From: Cryptomeria japonica
Lineage: Eukaryota; Streptophyta; Pinopsida; Cupressales; Cupressaceae
Assembly: GCF_030272615.1 (NCBI RefSeq)
Contig: NC_081410.1
Location: 140,160,849 to 140,224,848 of the forward strand
Direction: 5' to 3'
Length of the DNA: 64,000 nt
The position numbers and the translations under genes are program-made. The notes beneath the pieces are model-generated. The model saw only the letters and a list, made by a program, of their open reading frames with translations. It was not told the origin of the DNA and searched no databases. Of the stretch, positions 1 through 12,466 are shown piece by piece. Every line of letters begins with the position of its first letter. Position 1 is the first letter of the stretch.

Positions 1-130
1 CTCACTTAAGGCCATTCAGAATATATTTCAATATCATATTATTGATAAATACACATGGGATATTTATAAATGTCTATAGAGTACTTAGCATAGATTTTGG
101 GATCATATTATTGATAAATATATATGAAAT

Positions 131-329
131 AATTGTTTATAAAGATTTTTTTGTTGTTATCTATTTTAGAAAAATAATAAGTTTTATTTGGAACTAATAT
201 TAATGATAATTTGATTTTTGAATTAGTTAGATAGTTTATTATCAATCATTTATCAAAATAATGGTGTGTCTAATTTAATAACGTTTCTTCTCACCAAAGA
301 TTTGCCTTAAAAAAAATTATAGGCTAACA
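131..329 (+). repeat. Diverged direct repeat, copy 1
   Basis: This segment matches 699-892 in the same orientation. Shared words in the same order include aaagattttttt, gttgt, tttggaa, tttgaatta, attatcaatcattta and aatggtgt. The copies differ by many substitutions and small indels, so the duplication is old. I see no coding content in either copy. Confidence 0.7.
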
Positions 330-698
330 AAAAAAATTAGATGACAAACACATTCAATATCCTATAGATAAACATTTGACCTTAACTTTTTTTAGGAGTG
401 GCACTAACGACCATGTTTCCCTTCAAATCCATCTATTTGTAATTCTTCCATAAGCTTCTCCTCCATGAGCTCAATGTTGATAGAGTTGTAAGTTTGGCGG
501 TGCTAGTTGTCCAAACCCAATAAGGCATTTGGGTGATCTAAGGGAAATGTCATTGCTCAAGTCTTAGCCTAGGATTTCTTTCATTTCAAGCTCTCTATTA
601 GTGATAAAATTTGTTTCCACTACCTCCAACCCAACTTATGCCTCTAGAGATCATCACTCAAGACTATTGAGCACATCTTGATAAACAAACTTGAGATA

Positions 699-892
699 TT
701 TGTTTCTAAAGATTTTTTTTGTTGTCATTTTTTTCTAGAAAGAAGTTTCGTTTGGAATTGATAATACCAATTTAATTTGATCTTTGAATTAATTAACTCA
801 TTATCAATCATTTATGAAAAGAATGGTGTATGTCCATTTTCATAATGTTTGTTCTCATCAAATATTTTTCATTGAAAAATTTATAAGTTAAT
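699..892 (+). repeat. Diverged direct repeat, copy 2
   Basis: Second copy of the roughly 195-bp repeat at 131-329, about 570 bp downstream in the same orientation. The intervening DNA is not repeated. They could be remnants of paired terminal repeats of a small old element, but I could not define element ends. Confidence 0.65.
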
Positions 893-2158
893 TGTTGATG
901 CCTAAAATTACTTTTAGTACAACAACCTTATGGGAAGTTTAGTGAATGGGGAACCTAATGCACTTCACTAGACAACCTCTGAGATTTTAGAAGCCGACTC
1001 TTCATACATAAGAGAAAAGGGAGAGATAAAATTAAAAATGACCTAAACTAGGGTGATACACCAAGAAGTTATGATCTAAAACTTTTAGGAGCACATAAAA
1101 CCATACATCGTATGCATAGTTAAAAGGTCAGACAATAATGCGTTAATAGAAAATATTCATTTCACATATTCATTCAAAAGCATAATGCAATCTTAAAATA
1201 TCATCGCTGAGTTGAAAGAGTATTGAACATGGTTCAACCAGCAAAAAATATATTAAAATCTCAAAATCTTTCATCAGATTATAGATTTTCAACCTTACTT
1301 AATTGACACAAAACATAGTTTCAGCATGAATGAAATAAACAAACATAAAGGCCATAAATTGGCACAGTCTAAGCACCTATTTGCATGAGCTAAGAAAAAC
1401 AATGCTAAGGTACTGAAGTAAGAGCTAAAAATGTTTTTTGAGAATGAATGCCCTTAAAACTAATGGCGTCTACTCTTTTAAAGCCCTCTATTACAAATTG
1501 GGATGCCCAATAGAAATTGACTCTCTGATCTAGCCACATGGTTGTCCATATTCAAAATGCCATCATGTTTTTCTTCACAAGCATTGCCTCCATCACTCTA
1601 GATCATCATTTCAGCCTAACTGCTTCAACAACTAATTCTTTGTATCAACCTACACATTTTCCTAGGGGACGCTTAGAACCAAATCTTGCCTCTAGTTGCT
1701 CCTTGATTTGTGGTGATATTCGACATCCTACTTTGCCAATGCATGGTTGATTGCTTAGCTGTGGGGATGCGTGGCGGTCAAGCAAATATTCTCCTCACCT
1801 TGTATTTTCTTCCCTTTTGAAAACTCACAAATGAGACACATGGCAAGCCGACAAGACTTCTTGGTGCTCTTCACTTTCCTTCCTCAAGAAAATCTCATAG
1901 AGGTGATGTGTGGTGGTCTCGGCATGAAGGATTTGCACTATACAATGACTTGAGCTAAAACGCGGGGAAGAGACACGTGGCAGCCTAGTGGGGCTTGGTG
2001 GGGTTAAGGTGTTAGTGTCATTCTCAAAAGTGTGCATAGCTAACATGTGGCAAAAATGGAGGGCCGACTCTCAATAAATTGGGACGCAAAAAATAAACAA
2101 GAGAAAACCCGAAAGGAAGCTAAAGATTTTAATCCACACTAACATCATTTATTATATG

Positions 2159-2620
2159 TGTTGGTGTACTTATTTATTCATGTTGGATATTATTACACCT
2201 TACTTAAGTTTACTTAGGTACATGCATATCATAGTAGTTTGGGTATGAGACACTTGGGTGTTTGTGCCACATTGGGATAGTGTGTGTGGGAGAATTTCCA
2301 CCTTTTGTGGTCTTATCTTGTTGTTACATTCCACCTTCGGTGGGTGATCCACCTCATGTAGAATATTATATTGTTTCTCCTACCTACCACACCTATTTCC
2401 TACCTACCTTGTTTCTTATTGATCCACATGGCATGTTTGTGTGCTCACATATCCATATAGCCTTGCTTATATAAGCAGGCTCATATTCATTGTATGTAAC
2501 TTTTGATGATCCAGTTGATTAGTATTTTCATCTTGATAGAATACAATTTATTCCTATCAATATTTTGTCTCTATTTTGTACTTTTCATTAAGCTCTCGAT
2601 CTTGGCAAAATCTCACAATA
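2159..2620 (+). mobile_element. Solo or partial LTR-like segment
   Basis: The segment starts with TGTTGGTGTACTT, the usual TGTTGG-type LTR start. It contains a TATATAA box (2468-2474) about 300 bp in, followed by a short run that looks like a transcription start and leader. It has pyrimidine-rich, non-coding character throughout. I recognise its general look as a plant retroelement LTR, but I cannot find a matching second copy, a clean 3' end or a target duplication in the window. It is either a solo LTR or a truncated one, and the right end given here is approximate. Confidence 0.5.
2468..2474 (+). promoter_or_regulatory. TATA box in LTR-like segment
   Basis: TATATAA preceded by a C/T-rich stretch and followed about 25-30 bp later by a plausible start region. 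Its placement in the middle of an LTR-like block fits a U3/R promoter. There is no direct evidence of activity. Confidence 0.4.
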
Positions 2621-3936
2621 TGTCACATGCTCAATCACTTGCAATATCCTCTTAAATCCAATACAAAGTTCACACAACAAATGCAACAAATTTTAAACCA
2701 TATCAATAAATTGGAGTCCACTCAAGACCTCTGTAAATACCAAAGTGATGAAATATGAGAATAATCTCATGTACTCCATAAGAATTTTCCTTTTGAATGA
2801 TGAGACGAGCAACTAAGTAACTCTTCATTATATTCATAATCTTCATTGAGCAATGCAAAAGATTGCTATTATAAAAATTCCACACATATTTTTCAAGAAT
2901 AACTGTCTTCATTTTTTCACTATGTTGGTTATGTTGTCAAATGATGTTTCAATCTTTGTTAGCTATGCTTTGAATATTTCTCATACATGATGTAAACTCT
3001 TTCAAAAAAATTGTAAAAAATTTGGTTTCCTATATAATTAGTTGAAGCATAGTAGCATACCTTGCTAGTGGACCAAACCTAATTTTCTTTTGAAATTATG
3101 TTAATATCAGAGGTTTTGATCTAAGTAGGAGGTTTGATTTGAACCTAAGAAGGTTAGATCTATCCCCCTCCCTTGATAGAATGTCCCTTAAAATTAAATC
3201 TCCTTTTGTAGGGTATATTACACAATATCCTTTGCTCATATCTTCTTGCCAACAAACATATTAGTTTGTCTCATATTTTAAGAGAAAAATGAAGTCATAT
3301 GAAGACAAAATATTGCATGTACATAACCCTCAATGTTAGATTTCAAAAGATATAATATTTATTATTTTTTAAATATTATATTTTATAAATTTATAAGTAA
3401 CATATGTACATTACAAAAAAAAAAAGGAACTCTATTTTAGACATGTTATAATAAAATATAGACGTGATAGCATATTATTATCAATTTAAAAATACTAAAT
3501 AAAATTAATTACAGTTATTTAAAATATTACATATCAGATATTAGAATTAATAATTCATGTTTAAATAGTATTTTTTTTTTTAAATTTGTAATTCAATTTA
3601 TTCATTATGATAAAATGCTATTTAATACTTATTTTAATAATTATTTAAAAATAATAAGAAATAATTTTTTTAAATTTAAAAATACAATAAATTAAAATAT
3701 ATATAAAAATTCACAAATTATTAAATTGCATATTCTTAATGATCCATTTAATATAATTAATTAAAATTAAAAATATCAATTTCAATAACTTAATAAAACC
3801 AAAAAACACACTATCCATATTGATATATAAATTTTTAGTCATACCACAAAATAACTTTTTAATCATACCACAAAATAATTTGAAAACTATTTTGAAATTT
3901 AAGTAAAATTTATGCACTTACAAATTAATAAACTTC

Positions 3937-3940
<4 letters not shown>

Positions 3941-4006
<66 letters not shown>
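3941..4006. repeat. (AT)n microsatellite
   Basis: Thirty-three uninterrupted AT dinucleotides. A perfect tract of this length is likely to be length-polymorphic. Confidence 0.98.
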
Positions 4007-4013
<7 letters not shown>

Positions 4014-4202
4014 AAGATTTCCTAACAAATGTTTCGATAAAGGTTTTCTTTTACCACAAGATATTAAATAACAACAAATGAATTTTAATAGTGTATGAAT
4101 GAATGAATCAATCTACCTTGATATATGATTTGTTATATGATGCTCCTCATAATGTTGAGTTAAAATGTATAGTAGTTTTCTTTTTATTATTAATGAAAGA
4201 TG

Positions 4203-4225
4203 ATATTATTATTATTATTATTATT
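4203..4225. repeat. (ATT)n microsatellite
   Basis: About seven ATT units in a row inside AT-rich DNA. Confidence 0.9.
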
Positions 4226-4707
4226 GGTAAGCTCTATGCATAGATTTCTTTTATTAATTTTGAAATCAAAGATTAGATTACATCAAAAAGAAAAAGATAT
4301 TTAATGTAATGAAAATTTTAATAATTATTTATGTTTCACAAATACTTGTTTGAGGTTCTTTATTGGAATTTTTGTTTCTCCAAGACTATATGTAGCTTTA
4401 GAAAAATAAAAATTCTAATAGCAAATATGAGACAAAAATAAGTATTATATATACACACACACATGCATTCCGAGATAATATATAACTTTTAAAAAATAAA
4501 AATTCTAGTGGCTAATCTGGAACAAATATTTATGAAACTAAAATAATTGCTAAAAAAATCTCACACACATACATGACAAATATATTATATTGACTATATT
4601 TGCATTTATATTGATTGTTATAATATGTAATGGAAGTAGGGAACAAGGAACTATTGATCACAAAAGTAATCGCTAGGGAAGATTTAATGAAGGTAATTAT
4701 GAATAAT

Positions 4708-4722
4708 AACACTAACAAACCC
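4708..4722 (+). repeat. Target-site duplication of LINE1, left copy
   Basis: AACACTAACAAACCC occurs here and again, identically, at 12643-12657. The two copies bracket the LINE exactly: the element's first bases follow directly here, and the other copy follows the A-containing 3' end. A perfect 15-bp duplication is typical of target-primed reverse transcription. Confidence 0.92.
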
Positions 4723-4735
4723 AATAAAATTGGAA

Positions 4736-6436
4736 ATGGAGGGAACAACGCAAGCAGGGGGAAATTTGAAAACTAGAAATGGAGGGAACAACGAGGCTAG
4801 ATCCTCTGGTTCTGATGCCACTATAGCTCAAGGACAAGCGATGGATGATAAGGATGGGAGACAGGATGGGGACTCACGGCTACGAGACCCTCCTCCTGAT
4901 CGCAAAAAGATGATAGATTCCCCAAAATCGAGTCCTGAGGCTAAGAAAGTTGACTAAGAAAAGATCAAGGAGGTGCAAGCCTTCAAACCCTAGAGTAATC
5001 TTTTTGCAAGGAAAGCAACTGGAAAACTGACTGGTAAATCATCCTTCCCCTTTGTGAAAGATATATCTGATAAAAAAATAGGTAAACTTGCTATTGAGGT
5101 TCCAGATTTGGTTATCGATCATAGCATTTCTTTAATGGCTTTCTCTCTGGTGGGGAAGTTTGTTGGACCATGACCCAATATTGAGGATGTTAGGTCTTTT
5201 GTCAAGAGAAAATGGAGAATGAAAGGTCAGGTTGATGTTTTTGCCCTGTCCAAAGGATTTTTTGTTTTTTCCTTCTCTTGTGGGGAAGATATGGAAGTAG
5301 CTTTAAGCGGTGGCCCATGGATGTTTGGTAAATCCTCTTTATCTATGAGAAAATGGTCTCCTAACATGGAACTCAATGACTCTTTCTTTGAATCTGCTCG
5401 GGTCTAGGTAAGGCTACCAGGCTTGCCAATGTAATTTTGGGTGGAGGATGTCTTCTCATGAATTGCTAACTCCTTTGGGGAGCTTGTTGCGATAGATCCA
5501 AAGACTGCAGCTCGCAAAAGATTGGTTTATGTGCACATTTGTGTCAGTATTTCGTAGAAGACGGACCTTCCTAGCGCTATTGATATAAGTTCCAAACTTG
5601 GATAATGGGAACAAACAATAGAGTTCGAATCACTCCCCTTTGTGTGCTTTTCTTGCAAAAAAGTTGGTCACTGAGCTAAGGCCTGCCCTAGCAACCCTAA
5701 AAAATGTGTGACGGTAAACACCCACAAACAAGTCTGGAAAGAAAAGAATAATAATAAGGAAGGTAACAAATTGGAAGGAAGAAGCAAAAGTCCTGGTGAT
5801 ATACCATAACTATCAGAAGGAGATAGAAATGACCCTCCTAAGAATCCCCCTTTGAAGGAGGATAAAAAGAATGAAATCAGGGAGTTTGAGATCAAAACAG
5901 TCAATACTTCTGAGGCTCTATAGATTCAGGAGGAGGAGAATGATATCAGTGAAGAGACACTTGAAGATGGTGAGATTGAGAATATCATTGACTCTCATCA
6001 TGAGGTCCCTCAAGTTTCTATATCAAAAAGAGATGAACAGTGCCTAGATGAATTTGAAGGACATGAAATTAAACTTGGAAGGAGTAACAAGTTTGGATCG
6101 CCTTAGGTTAATCTAAATGCATTATTCCAGAATATTGGAGTTGATACGCCCACATCATCCCAGAAAAAAGGAGAACTGTGGAGTAATATGCAAGATGAGC
6201 CCAGAGAGGAGCAAGAAGAAAACATAATAGGGAATGAAAAAAAGAAAAAAAATAAGAAGGCAGGAGGCCTTAATGGGGTGAAAACCAGGACCAGGTCCAA
6301 CGCTGATTTTGGTGCATCAAAATCCTCGTCGGGACATAAAACTATGAAATGGTAGAGGAACTAGGAGAGCAAGCAAAACATAGCTGATGGAAGGCAGCGA
6401 ACTATAAAGGAATCCTGCACTTAGGTTTCCAAATGA
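4736..6436 (+). pseudogene. LINE1 ORF1: DUF4283-like nucleic-acid-binding protein with CCHC knuckle
   Basis: A 566-codon frame with no net frameshift but about 15 in-frame stops. The N-terminus is polar and disordered. A DUF4283-like domain spans roughly residues 135-215 (about 5140-5400), with the typical FFVFSFSC and GGPWMF words. One CX2CX4HX4C zinc knuckle lies at 5645-5686 (residues about 304-317). The C-terminal half is acidic and Lys-rich. In plant LINEs this protein binds the element RNA. The natural stop TGA (6434-6436) overlaps the ORF2 start ATG (6433-6435) as ATGA, a layout that suits termination-reinitiation. Stops fall where Gln or Trp is expected (the knuckle's aromatic position is TGA), consistent with C-to-T or G-to-A decay. 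ATG 4736 is the first ATG in frame after the element start. Confidence 0.88.
5645..5686 (+). other. CCHC zinc knuckle in LINE1 ORF1
   Basis: The frame reads C-F-S-C, then four residues, H, a stop codon at a position usually aromatic, and C. This is the CX2CX4HX4C spacing of RNA-binding knuckles. It anchors the identification of ORF1. Confidence 0.85.
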
Positions 6437-9400
6437 AGGTAATATCATGGAATATTAGAGGCCTAAATTGTCTCAATAAACAGGATATATTATGAAATCT
6501 CATTCGAGACCAAAAACTGGATATTATCCTTGTTTAGGAAACCAAAATGAGTAAGGAGAAAGTGGAGAATTTAAACTTCTTTAAAAATGGAGGGGTATGT
6601 GGTAGCAACTCGAATGGGGCATCTGGTGGGGTAGCGATATTCTAGAACAAGAAAACTATTTCAGGAGAAATGATTGATGAAGATGGTAACATAATATCCA
6701 TGAAAGTTAAAAGCATCTATGAAGGAAAGGAATGTGTGATTACCAATATCTATGCCCCTAATTCCAAATCTGCTAGAAGCAAATTTTGGGATAAAATCCA
6801 GCAAAAAAGAAGATCTTTCCCTAGGAACAGTTGGGTTGTAATGGGAGACTTCAATACTCCTCTGCAAGGCACTGATAAATCTAGGGGAACTCAAGCTCAA
6901 TCGGATAGTAGATCTGACTTGATGGATTTTATCAATGTCAATGCTCTTATTGATATGGATCTTAATGGGGCTTCCTACACCTGGTCTAACCGAAGGGATG
7001 GTGAAGACCTCATTTAGGTAAGACTTGATAGATCCCTTGTTACTAATGATTGGATTCTTTCTCATAGATGCTCCCTACCTGTTATCAATAGAATTGGTTC
7101 AGATCATTATCCCATTACTTTTGTTGCTGAGAACTTTAAGAATAATCAAAGTTTCCCTTTCCGGTTTGAGAAGATGTGGATTTCTCACCCTTATCTTGAA
7201 AAATCTATTGCCAACTGGTGGAATATTGATGTGAATGGAACTGGCATGTATAAAGTTGCTAAAAAACTTAAAAATATCAAAGTCAACATTAAGATATGGA
7301 ATAAGAGGGTCTTTGGTGATATTTTTGATTCAAAGAAAAAGTTGAAGGAGGAACTAGAACAGATCCAAAACTCAATACAGAAAGATGGCTATAAAAAGTA
7401 TCCCAAAGCTATGGAAGATGATGTATTAGTCAAAATTCACAACATCATTTCTAAGGAGGAAATCTATTGGAGGCAGAGATCTAGGGCGATTTGGTTGGAG
7501 GCTGGGGATAGAAACACTAAATTTTTCCACATGACTTCTTTGAAACATAAAGCTGGGAACAAAATTTCCAGATTAATTGTTGAGGACAAAATTATTCTTA
7601 ATGAGGATGAAATTAGGGATGAAGCTATTAGTTTCTTCTCTCAACTCCTCACCAGGAACAAGGACATTGATTATACCCAACAACAAAATTTGGTTAATAT
7701 CATTCCCAAGATCATTAATCCTAATCAGAATAAGGCCCTTTCTACTATCCCTTCTGTTGGAGAAATTAAAAAAGCTGTCTTTTCTTTTCAAGGGGATAAA
7801 GCTCCGGGTCCTGATGGCTTCCCTATGTTTTCTTCTAGGAATTTTGGCATATTGTGGGAGAAGACACGGTCAATGTGGTAAAAGAAGTTTTTGGCTCTAG
7901 AAGAATCCTTAAGGAATTCAATTCCACTTTTATTGCCTTAATTCCTAAAGTTGCTAGGGCGGATTCAATGGGAAAATTTAGGCCAATAAGTCTATGTAAC
8001 TCTTTCTATAAGATCATATCCAAAGTTTTGACTACTAGAATTTTGGCTGTCCTCCCCTTCATCATCTCTGAGGAGCAGAAAGGTTTTGTTCCTGGCAGGT
8101 AGATTTTGGACTCTATCATTCTTGTGCATGAGAATATTCATTCCCTCAATGCTTCTAATAAAGAAGGATTTTTGATAAAGTTAGATTTGGCGAAAGCTTA
8201 TGATAGAGTGGATTGGCAAGTTCTTTTCAGAATCATGGAGCCTTTTGGATTTGATGAGAAGATAATCAAAATTGTCAGAGAGCTGATCTCCACTCCTATG
8301 TTTTCAATTCTCATTAATGGATCTCCTACAAAATTCTTTAAATCGTCAAGGGGGCTTAGACAAGGAGATCCCATATCTCCTATTCTTTTCACCATCTTGG
8401 CAAAGAGCATGAGAAAATTGATCCATAATTTGAAAGTGAATAAAATCATCAAAGGCCTTCAACCCTCCTTTGCTAATGTTTTTTGTTCTCACCAATAGTT
8501 TGTTGATGATACTATCCTTATGGGATATTCGTCTGTTGGGGAGGTTGATGCCTTCAAAACTGCTCTTAATTCTTATGCTTTGGCTATTGGCTAGCAAGTC
8601 AATTGGGACAAATTGGCTATATAATTCATGAACACTCCAGTCATAAGACAACAGAGAATTGCTAAAATTATTGGTTGCAAGGTGGACATGCTCCCTTCCA
8701 CCTACCTGGGTCTTCCCTTGGGTTTAGTTCCCCCAAACTCCTTCTGGAATATGCTTATTGACAAACTCAACAAAAAACTTGCTGGATGGAAAGGATCCAT
8801 TTTATCTCAGGCTGGGAAGTTGCAGCTTCTTCAAGCTACACTCCAGAATCTCCCTATTTATGCTCTCAACTTATTTGGTATCCCGACTAAATTTGCTGAA
8901 GCATTGGAAAGAATCCAGAAGATATTTCTATGGTCAGGAGTTGAGGAAAAAAAGAGGATATCCTTGGTTGCTTGGGACAAAGTGTGTAAACCAAAGAGCA
9001 AAGGAGGGCTTGGGATTAAAGCTCTAAAAACCTTTAATAAAGCTCTCCTAGCAAAACAATTATGGAGAGCTTATGACATCAAGAAAGATTGGAACCAAAT
9101 TTGGTTTGACAAATATACTCAGAATCAGCCTATCTAGGATGTCCTTAACTCTGAAGGCATCCTTATCGGATCCTTTATTTGGAATAGTATTATCAAATCT
9201 ATAAAAGTGGCCAAAGCTGGAGCTAGATGGGTCCTTGGAAAAGGTGACAAAATAAGGTTTTGGGAGGATCCTTGGATGAAGAATGAATCTCTCTTTGATC
9301 AAGGCAATAGTCAATTTATTGAGGAATGTAAAAGGAGGTTTGGACCTATGGTGTGTGACTACTGGAAGGAGAACAAATGGGTGAGGCTTGATGTTATACA

Positions 9401-10619
9401 TGCTAGATTTTCCCTACTCCAGAAGGAGCTGCTGTCTTTTTCTATTAACAAAGACTATGATGATGTATTTCTCTGGAAAAGTAATCCTAGAGGTCAATTT
9501 ACAATTGCTTTTTCCTACAAAAACACTTTCTCTCAGACCAGTAACCCCATTTGGGGTAAAGTTTGGAACAAAATTCTGATCCCTAAAGTCAATATGTTCC
9601 TTTGGCTTGCTACTCACAATAGGATCCTAACTATTGACAATTTGGTCCGAAGAGGTTTCAAATTCCCTAACAGGTGCGAGCTATGCCAGAAAGAGGAAGA
9701 ATCAGTTGATCATCTATTTTTCTACTGCTCATTTACCTGGGAAATTTGGAGTAAGTTGTGGGAGAAATGGAAAGTTGATTGGGTCATGAACAAGAGTCTC
9801 AAGGAAATTATTTGGCAATGGACTTTCCCCACCAATTGTCATCTTATCAAGAACGTTTGGTCCCTAATCCTCCCCATGACTTGCTGGGGAATTTGGAAAG
9901 AGAGAAATAACATAATATTTAGGGAAGCTAAGTGCACCTCTCAGGTGGAATTTGAAAAAATTTGCAGGGCTATAAAAGAGAACATAAATATTCCTCACAG
10001 GTATAATAAGCAATGGTTTGTTACTGATATGAATGAAATTGAAAAAGGAATCCTCACTGAATGGAACTTAATACAAAAAGTTTGCAAATCTGACAATAAG
10101 AATAGGAGAGATAATATTATCTGGTGTTTTCCTGATCATGATTGGATAAAGGTGAATTTCGATGGGGCGGCTAAAGGCAACCCTGGGAAGTCTAGTGGTG
10201 GAGGAGTCATCAAAAATGATCAAGGTGTCTGTATTGCGGCTATTGCTTCTCCTTTTTGGGTCCAAAATAATCATGTGGCTGAAGCTCTAGCCATGCTAAA
10301 AAGCTTCCAGCTTGCTCAAGGATTCAAATTTAAAAAAAAATGGTTGGAAGGGGACTCCCTAAATATCATCCAGGCCCTTAAAGGTACTAAATTTGTTTCT
10401 TGGAATATTACTAACTTAGTTGAAAGTGCTAAAAAATTATTAAATAACTACGTTAGTATTATCATAACTCATACTCTAAGAGAAGGCAATAAGGTTGCAG
10501 ACCTCTTAGCTAATGGAGGGGTCAATTTAGAGGTTGATGTTAAATATATTGGAGAGACCCATTGTAAAAGGGATGTTAGAGAGCAATTATTTTTTGATCG
10601 CATCAATGGGTCAAGTTAA
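6433..10619 (+). pseudogene. LINE1 ORF2: endonuclease, reverse transcriptase, zf-RVT, RNase H polyprotein
   Basis: About 1395 codons. The APE-type endonuclease begins MKVISWNIRGLN, with a conserved GDFN (about 6845) and SDH (about 7100). The reverse transcriptase follows: KAPGPDGF (7797-7820), RPISLCN (about 7980), KLDLAKAYDRVDW (about 8180), RGLRQGDPISP (about 8345) and FVDD (just after 8498). The zf-RVT segment (about 9590-9760) has a CELC...H...C pattern. The RNase H (about 10140-10530) has DGAAKGNPG, AEA, EGDS and NKVAD, which supply the D-E-D-D residues. One frameshift lies near 7835, inside the RT. In-frame TAGs replace expected Gln (LVQET, LIQVRLDRS, PGRQILDS, the Gln before FVDD) or Trp (about 6640, about 9135); one TAA sits near 8620. 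ORF2 would perform target-primed reverse transcription. The copy is inactive. Confidence 0.93.
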
Positions 10620-10890
10620 TATTATGATTATCTTTTGGGGTCCGGATTCCAAAGATAGAGTTTGGGGGTAGATTAACTATCAGTTAATGATTGCCTTTAG
10701 GCATCATTTCTGTGATCAAATGTGTGAGGAGGATTATAATAATAAATGCTGGTTTTGTGTGGCCATTAACATAAGCTTTAAAAATACAAAAGAGAGTCTG
10801 TTCTGTTATTCTAGAATTTTACACAAGAACTTGGGGTTATACCTGCAGACTGTGAAATACATCTTTGGGTACTTCTACTTGCTATTCAAA

Positions 10891-12466
10891 ATGGGTGGTA
10901 ATTTAAACAGGAACGAGCCCCCTGGCTGCAAAAACTGGAAGAGTGAACGAAAAGTCTGGAGAAGGCTTCATAGATATGGCTTTACTGACTATATGGAAAA
11001 TCTACACAAAAGTAGAAATTCGGTGTCACATGGTTTTTCTAGAGGCTGGAACAACAACAAAATCACCTTGTTTGGGGAGATATGGCAAATTGATGAGGAT
11101 CTGGTTGCGGAGGTCATGGGTCTTCAGAAGGAGGGTACTAAATTCTATAGAGACCAGAAGTATGTAGCCGAAGCATTCAAAAACTTCCCAAAATCAGAGG
11201 ATGAGAAGGTCAAGCTTGTTAAGAAAGACAACATCTCCACTACATTCCCCAGCAGGTAAAGTCCTTTTGGCAGAAAGTTTTAAGGGTTTTAATGGAGTTT
11301 CTCACTGTTGATGGTAGATTCACTAAAATCTATAACTATCATTTTGCAATTCTTAATCACTTCCGTCATGGGGCTAAAATCTCCCCGCCTTATTACTTAA
11401 CATCCTCTCTGAATGAGAGTTTGGCTAATCACACTAAAAAGCCTAATTATTACCCTATAGCCCACAGGGGCTCATCTTGCTCATTTATGAATACATGAAG
11501 GAAAAAGCTAGGGCTAGCAAAGATGATCCCCTGGTCATTAATGCATATATTTTTGAGAGTTGTAAAGATTCTGATTTGGATGAGGATTAGCCTAATGCCC
11601 CTACCCATAAAAAATGGAGAGCCGATATAGATAATGTGGAAATGGAGGTGCACTATATTGAGACAAAAATGGAGAGTGAGAAGGATGAGAACATTGGTGA
11701 AGAGGAAGAAGGGGTTAACTCTGAAAACCCTTACTCTAACCCTATGGGTTAGGATAGCAGGAATGCCGCCCTGAATTCTAAGGAGGAAGACAACCCTAAT
11801 TCTGTGGGCACTGAGCAAGGTAGTGATTCAATGAATACTATTTTGAATACTGCCCGTAATTGTAATCTGGAATCCTTCAACTTCCAGAAATGGGTTATTG
11901 ACAACATTACTAGCATTCAGAGCAAACAGAGGGATTTGGAAAATAAGATAAACAATTTGATTAAGGAAATAAATTCAGGGAAAAAGAATGAGGAGATGGA
12001 AACCAGTGAAGCCGAGGAGGAAATCAAGATGGAGGACTAGCTAGAAAAAGACCCGATTAAAGGGGATTTGAAACATCTGGAGGATGTTATCATAATTGTG
12101 AAAGAACAGGCGGAGGAGGATAAAGACACTATCAATACCCGGGTTGCTCGCACTGAGAAGGCTATGAAAAGTTTTATGAACCATAGTCTTGAGGTCCTAA
12201 AAGTTTCGTTACATAATATGAATGCCTTGGTGGATCACTTAGAGAGGAAAAATCAGGATAAGAACTTGGTAATCATTGAAGATGTACCGACCTCCAGCTC
12301 CACCCATCAAATTTCCAGGCGAAGGACTAGGCAGAACACCACTGAGATGGAGACCAAAATGAAAGACATCCAACTGAAACAGGAGAGCAATGATCTGAGG
12401 GAAGAAGCCAAGGTGATGATGCTATTGGTTCAGAATGCTGAGGAGTCTATAAAAGTGTTCAATTGA
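10891..12466 (+). pseudogene. LINE1 ORF3: accessory protein with GLxxxG block and coiled tail
   Basis: About 525 codons once two small frameshifts (near 11247 and 11466) are allowed for. I do not recognise a named family. The N-terminal part (10891-11240) contains an aromatic stretch and the signature EDLVAEVMGLQKEG (about 11097-11138). A second block (11247-11510) has GRFTKIYNYHF, FRHG and HRG-LI words. That block aligns with the extra ORF of element E (about 55958-56210). The C-terminal half is acidic and Lys/Glu-rich with coiled-coil character. Three TAG stops lie in the tail. ORF3 sits 270 bp after ORF2 and inside the target duplication, so it travels with the LINE. A distant link to the plant mobile domain, whose hallmark is a hydrophobic segment followed by GLPxxG, is possible but unproven. 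Confidence 0.75.

Larger units (their letters stand above)
1..2158. other. AT-rich intergenic DNA, no gene recognised
   Basis: No reading frame here has recognisable protein character; the few frames of 60-73 codons look like chance openings. The stretch holds one diverged direct repeat, listed separately, and otherwise nothing I can assign. It ends where an LTR-like segment begins. Confidence 0.6.
2621..4707. other. AT-rich intergenic DNA with microsatellites
   Basis: Strongly AT-rich DNA with no coding signature. It includes a long (AT)n tract and a short (ATT)n tract, listed separately. The LINE1 target duplication begins at its right edge. Confidence 0.65.

Noticed and set aside
1538-2046. 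Small ORFs on both strands as possible host genes
   Set aside because: They are short and overlapping and lack codon bias, motifs or plausible exon boundaries.
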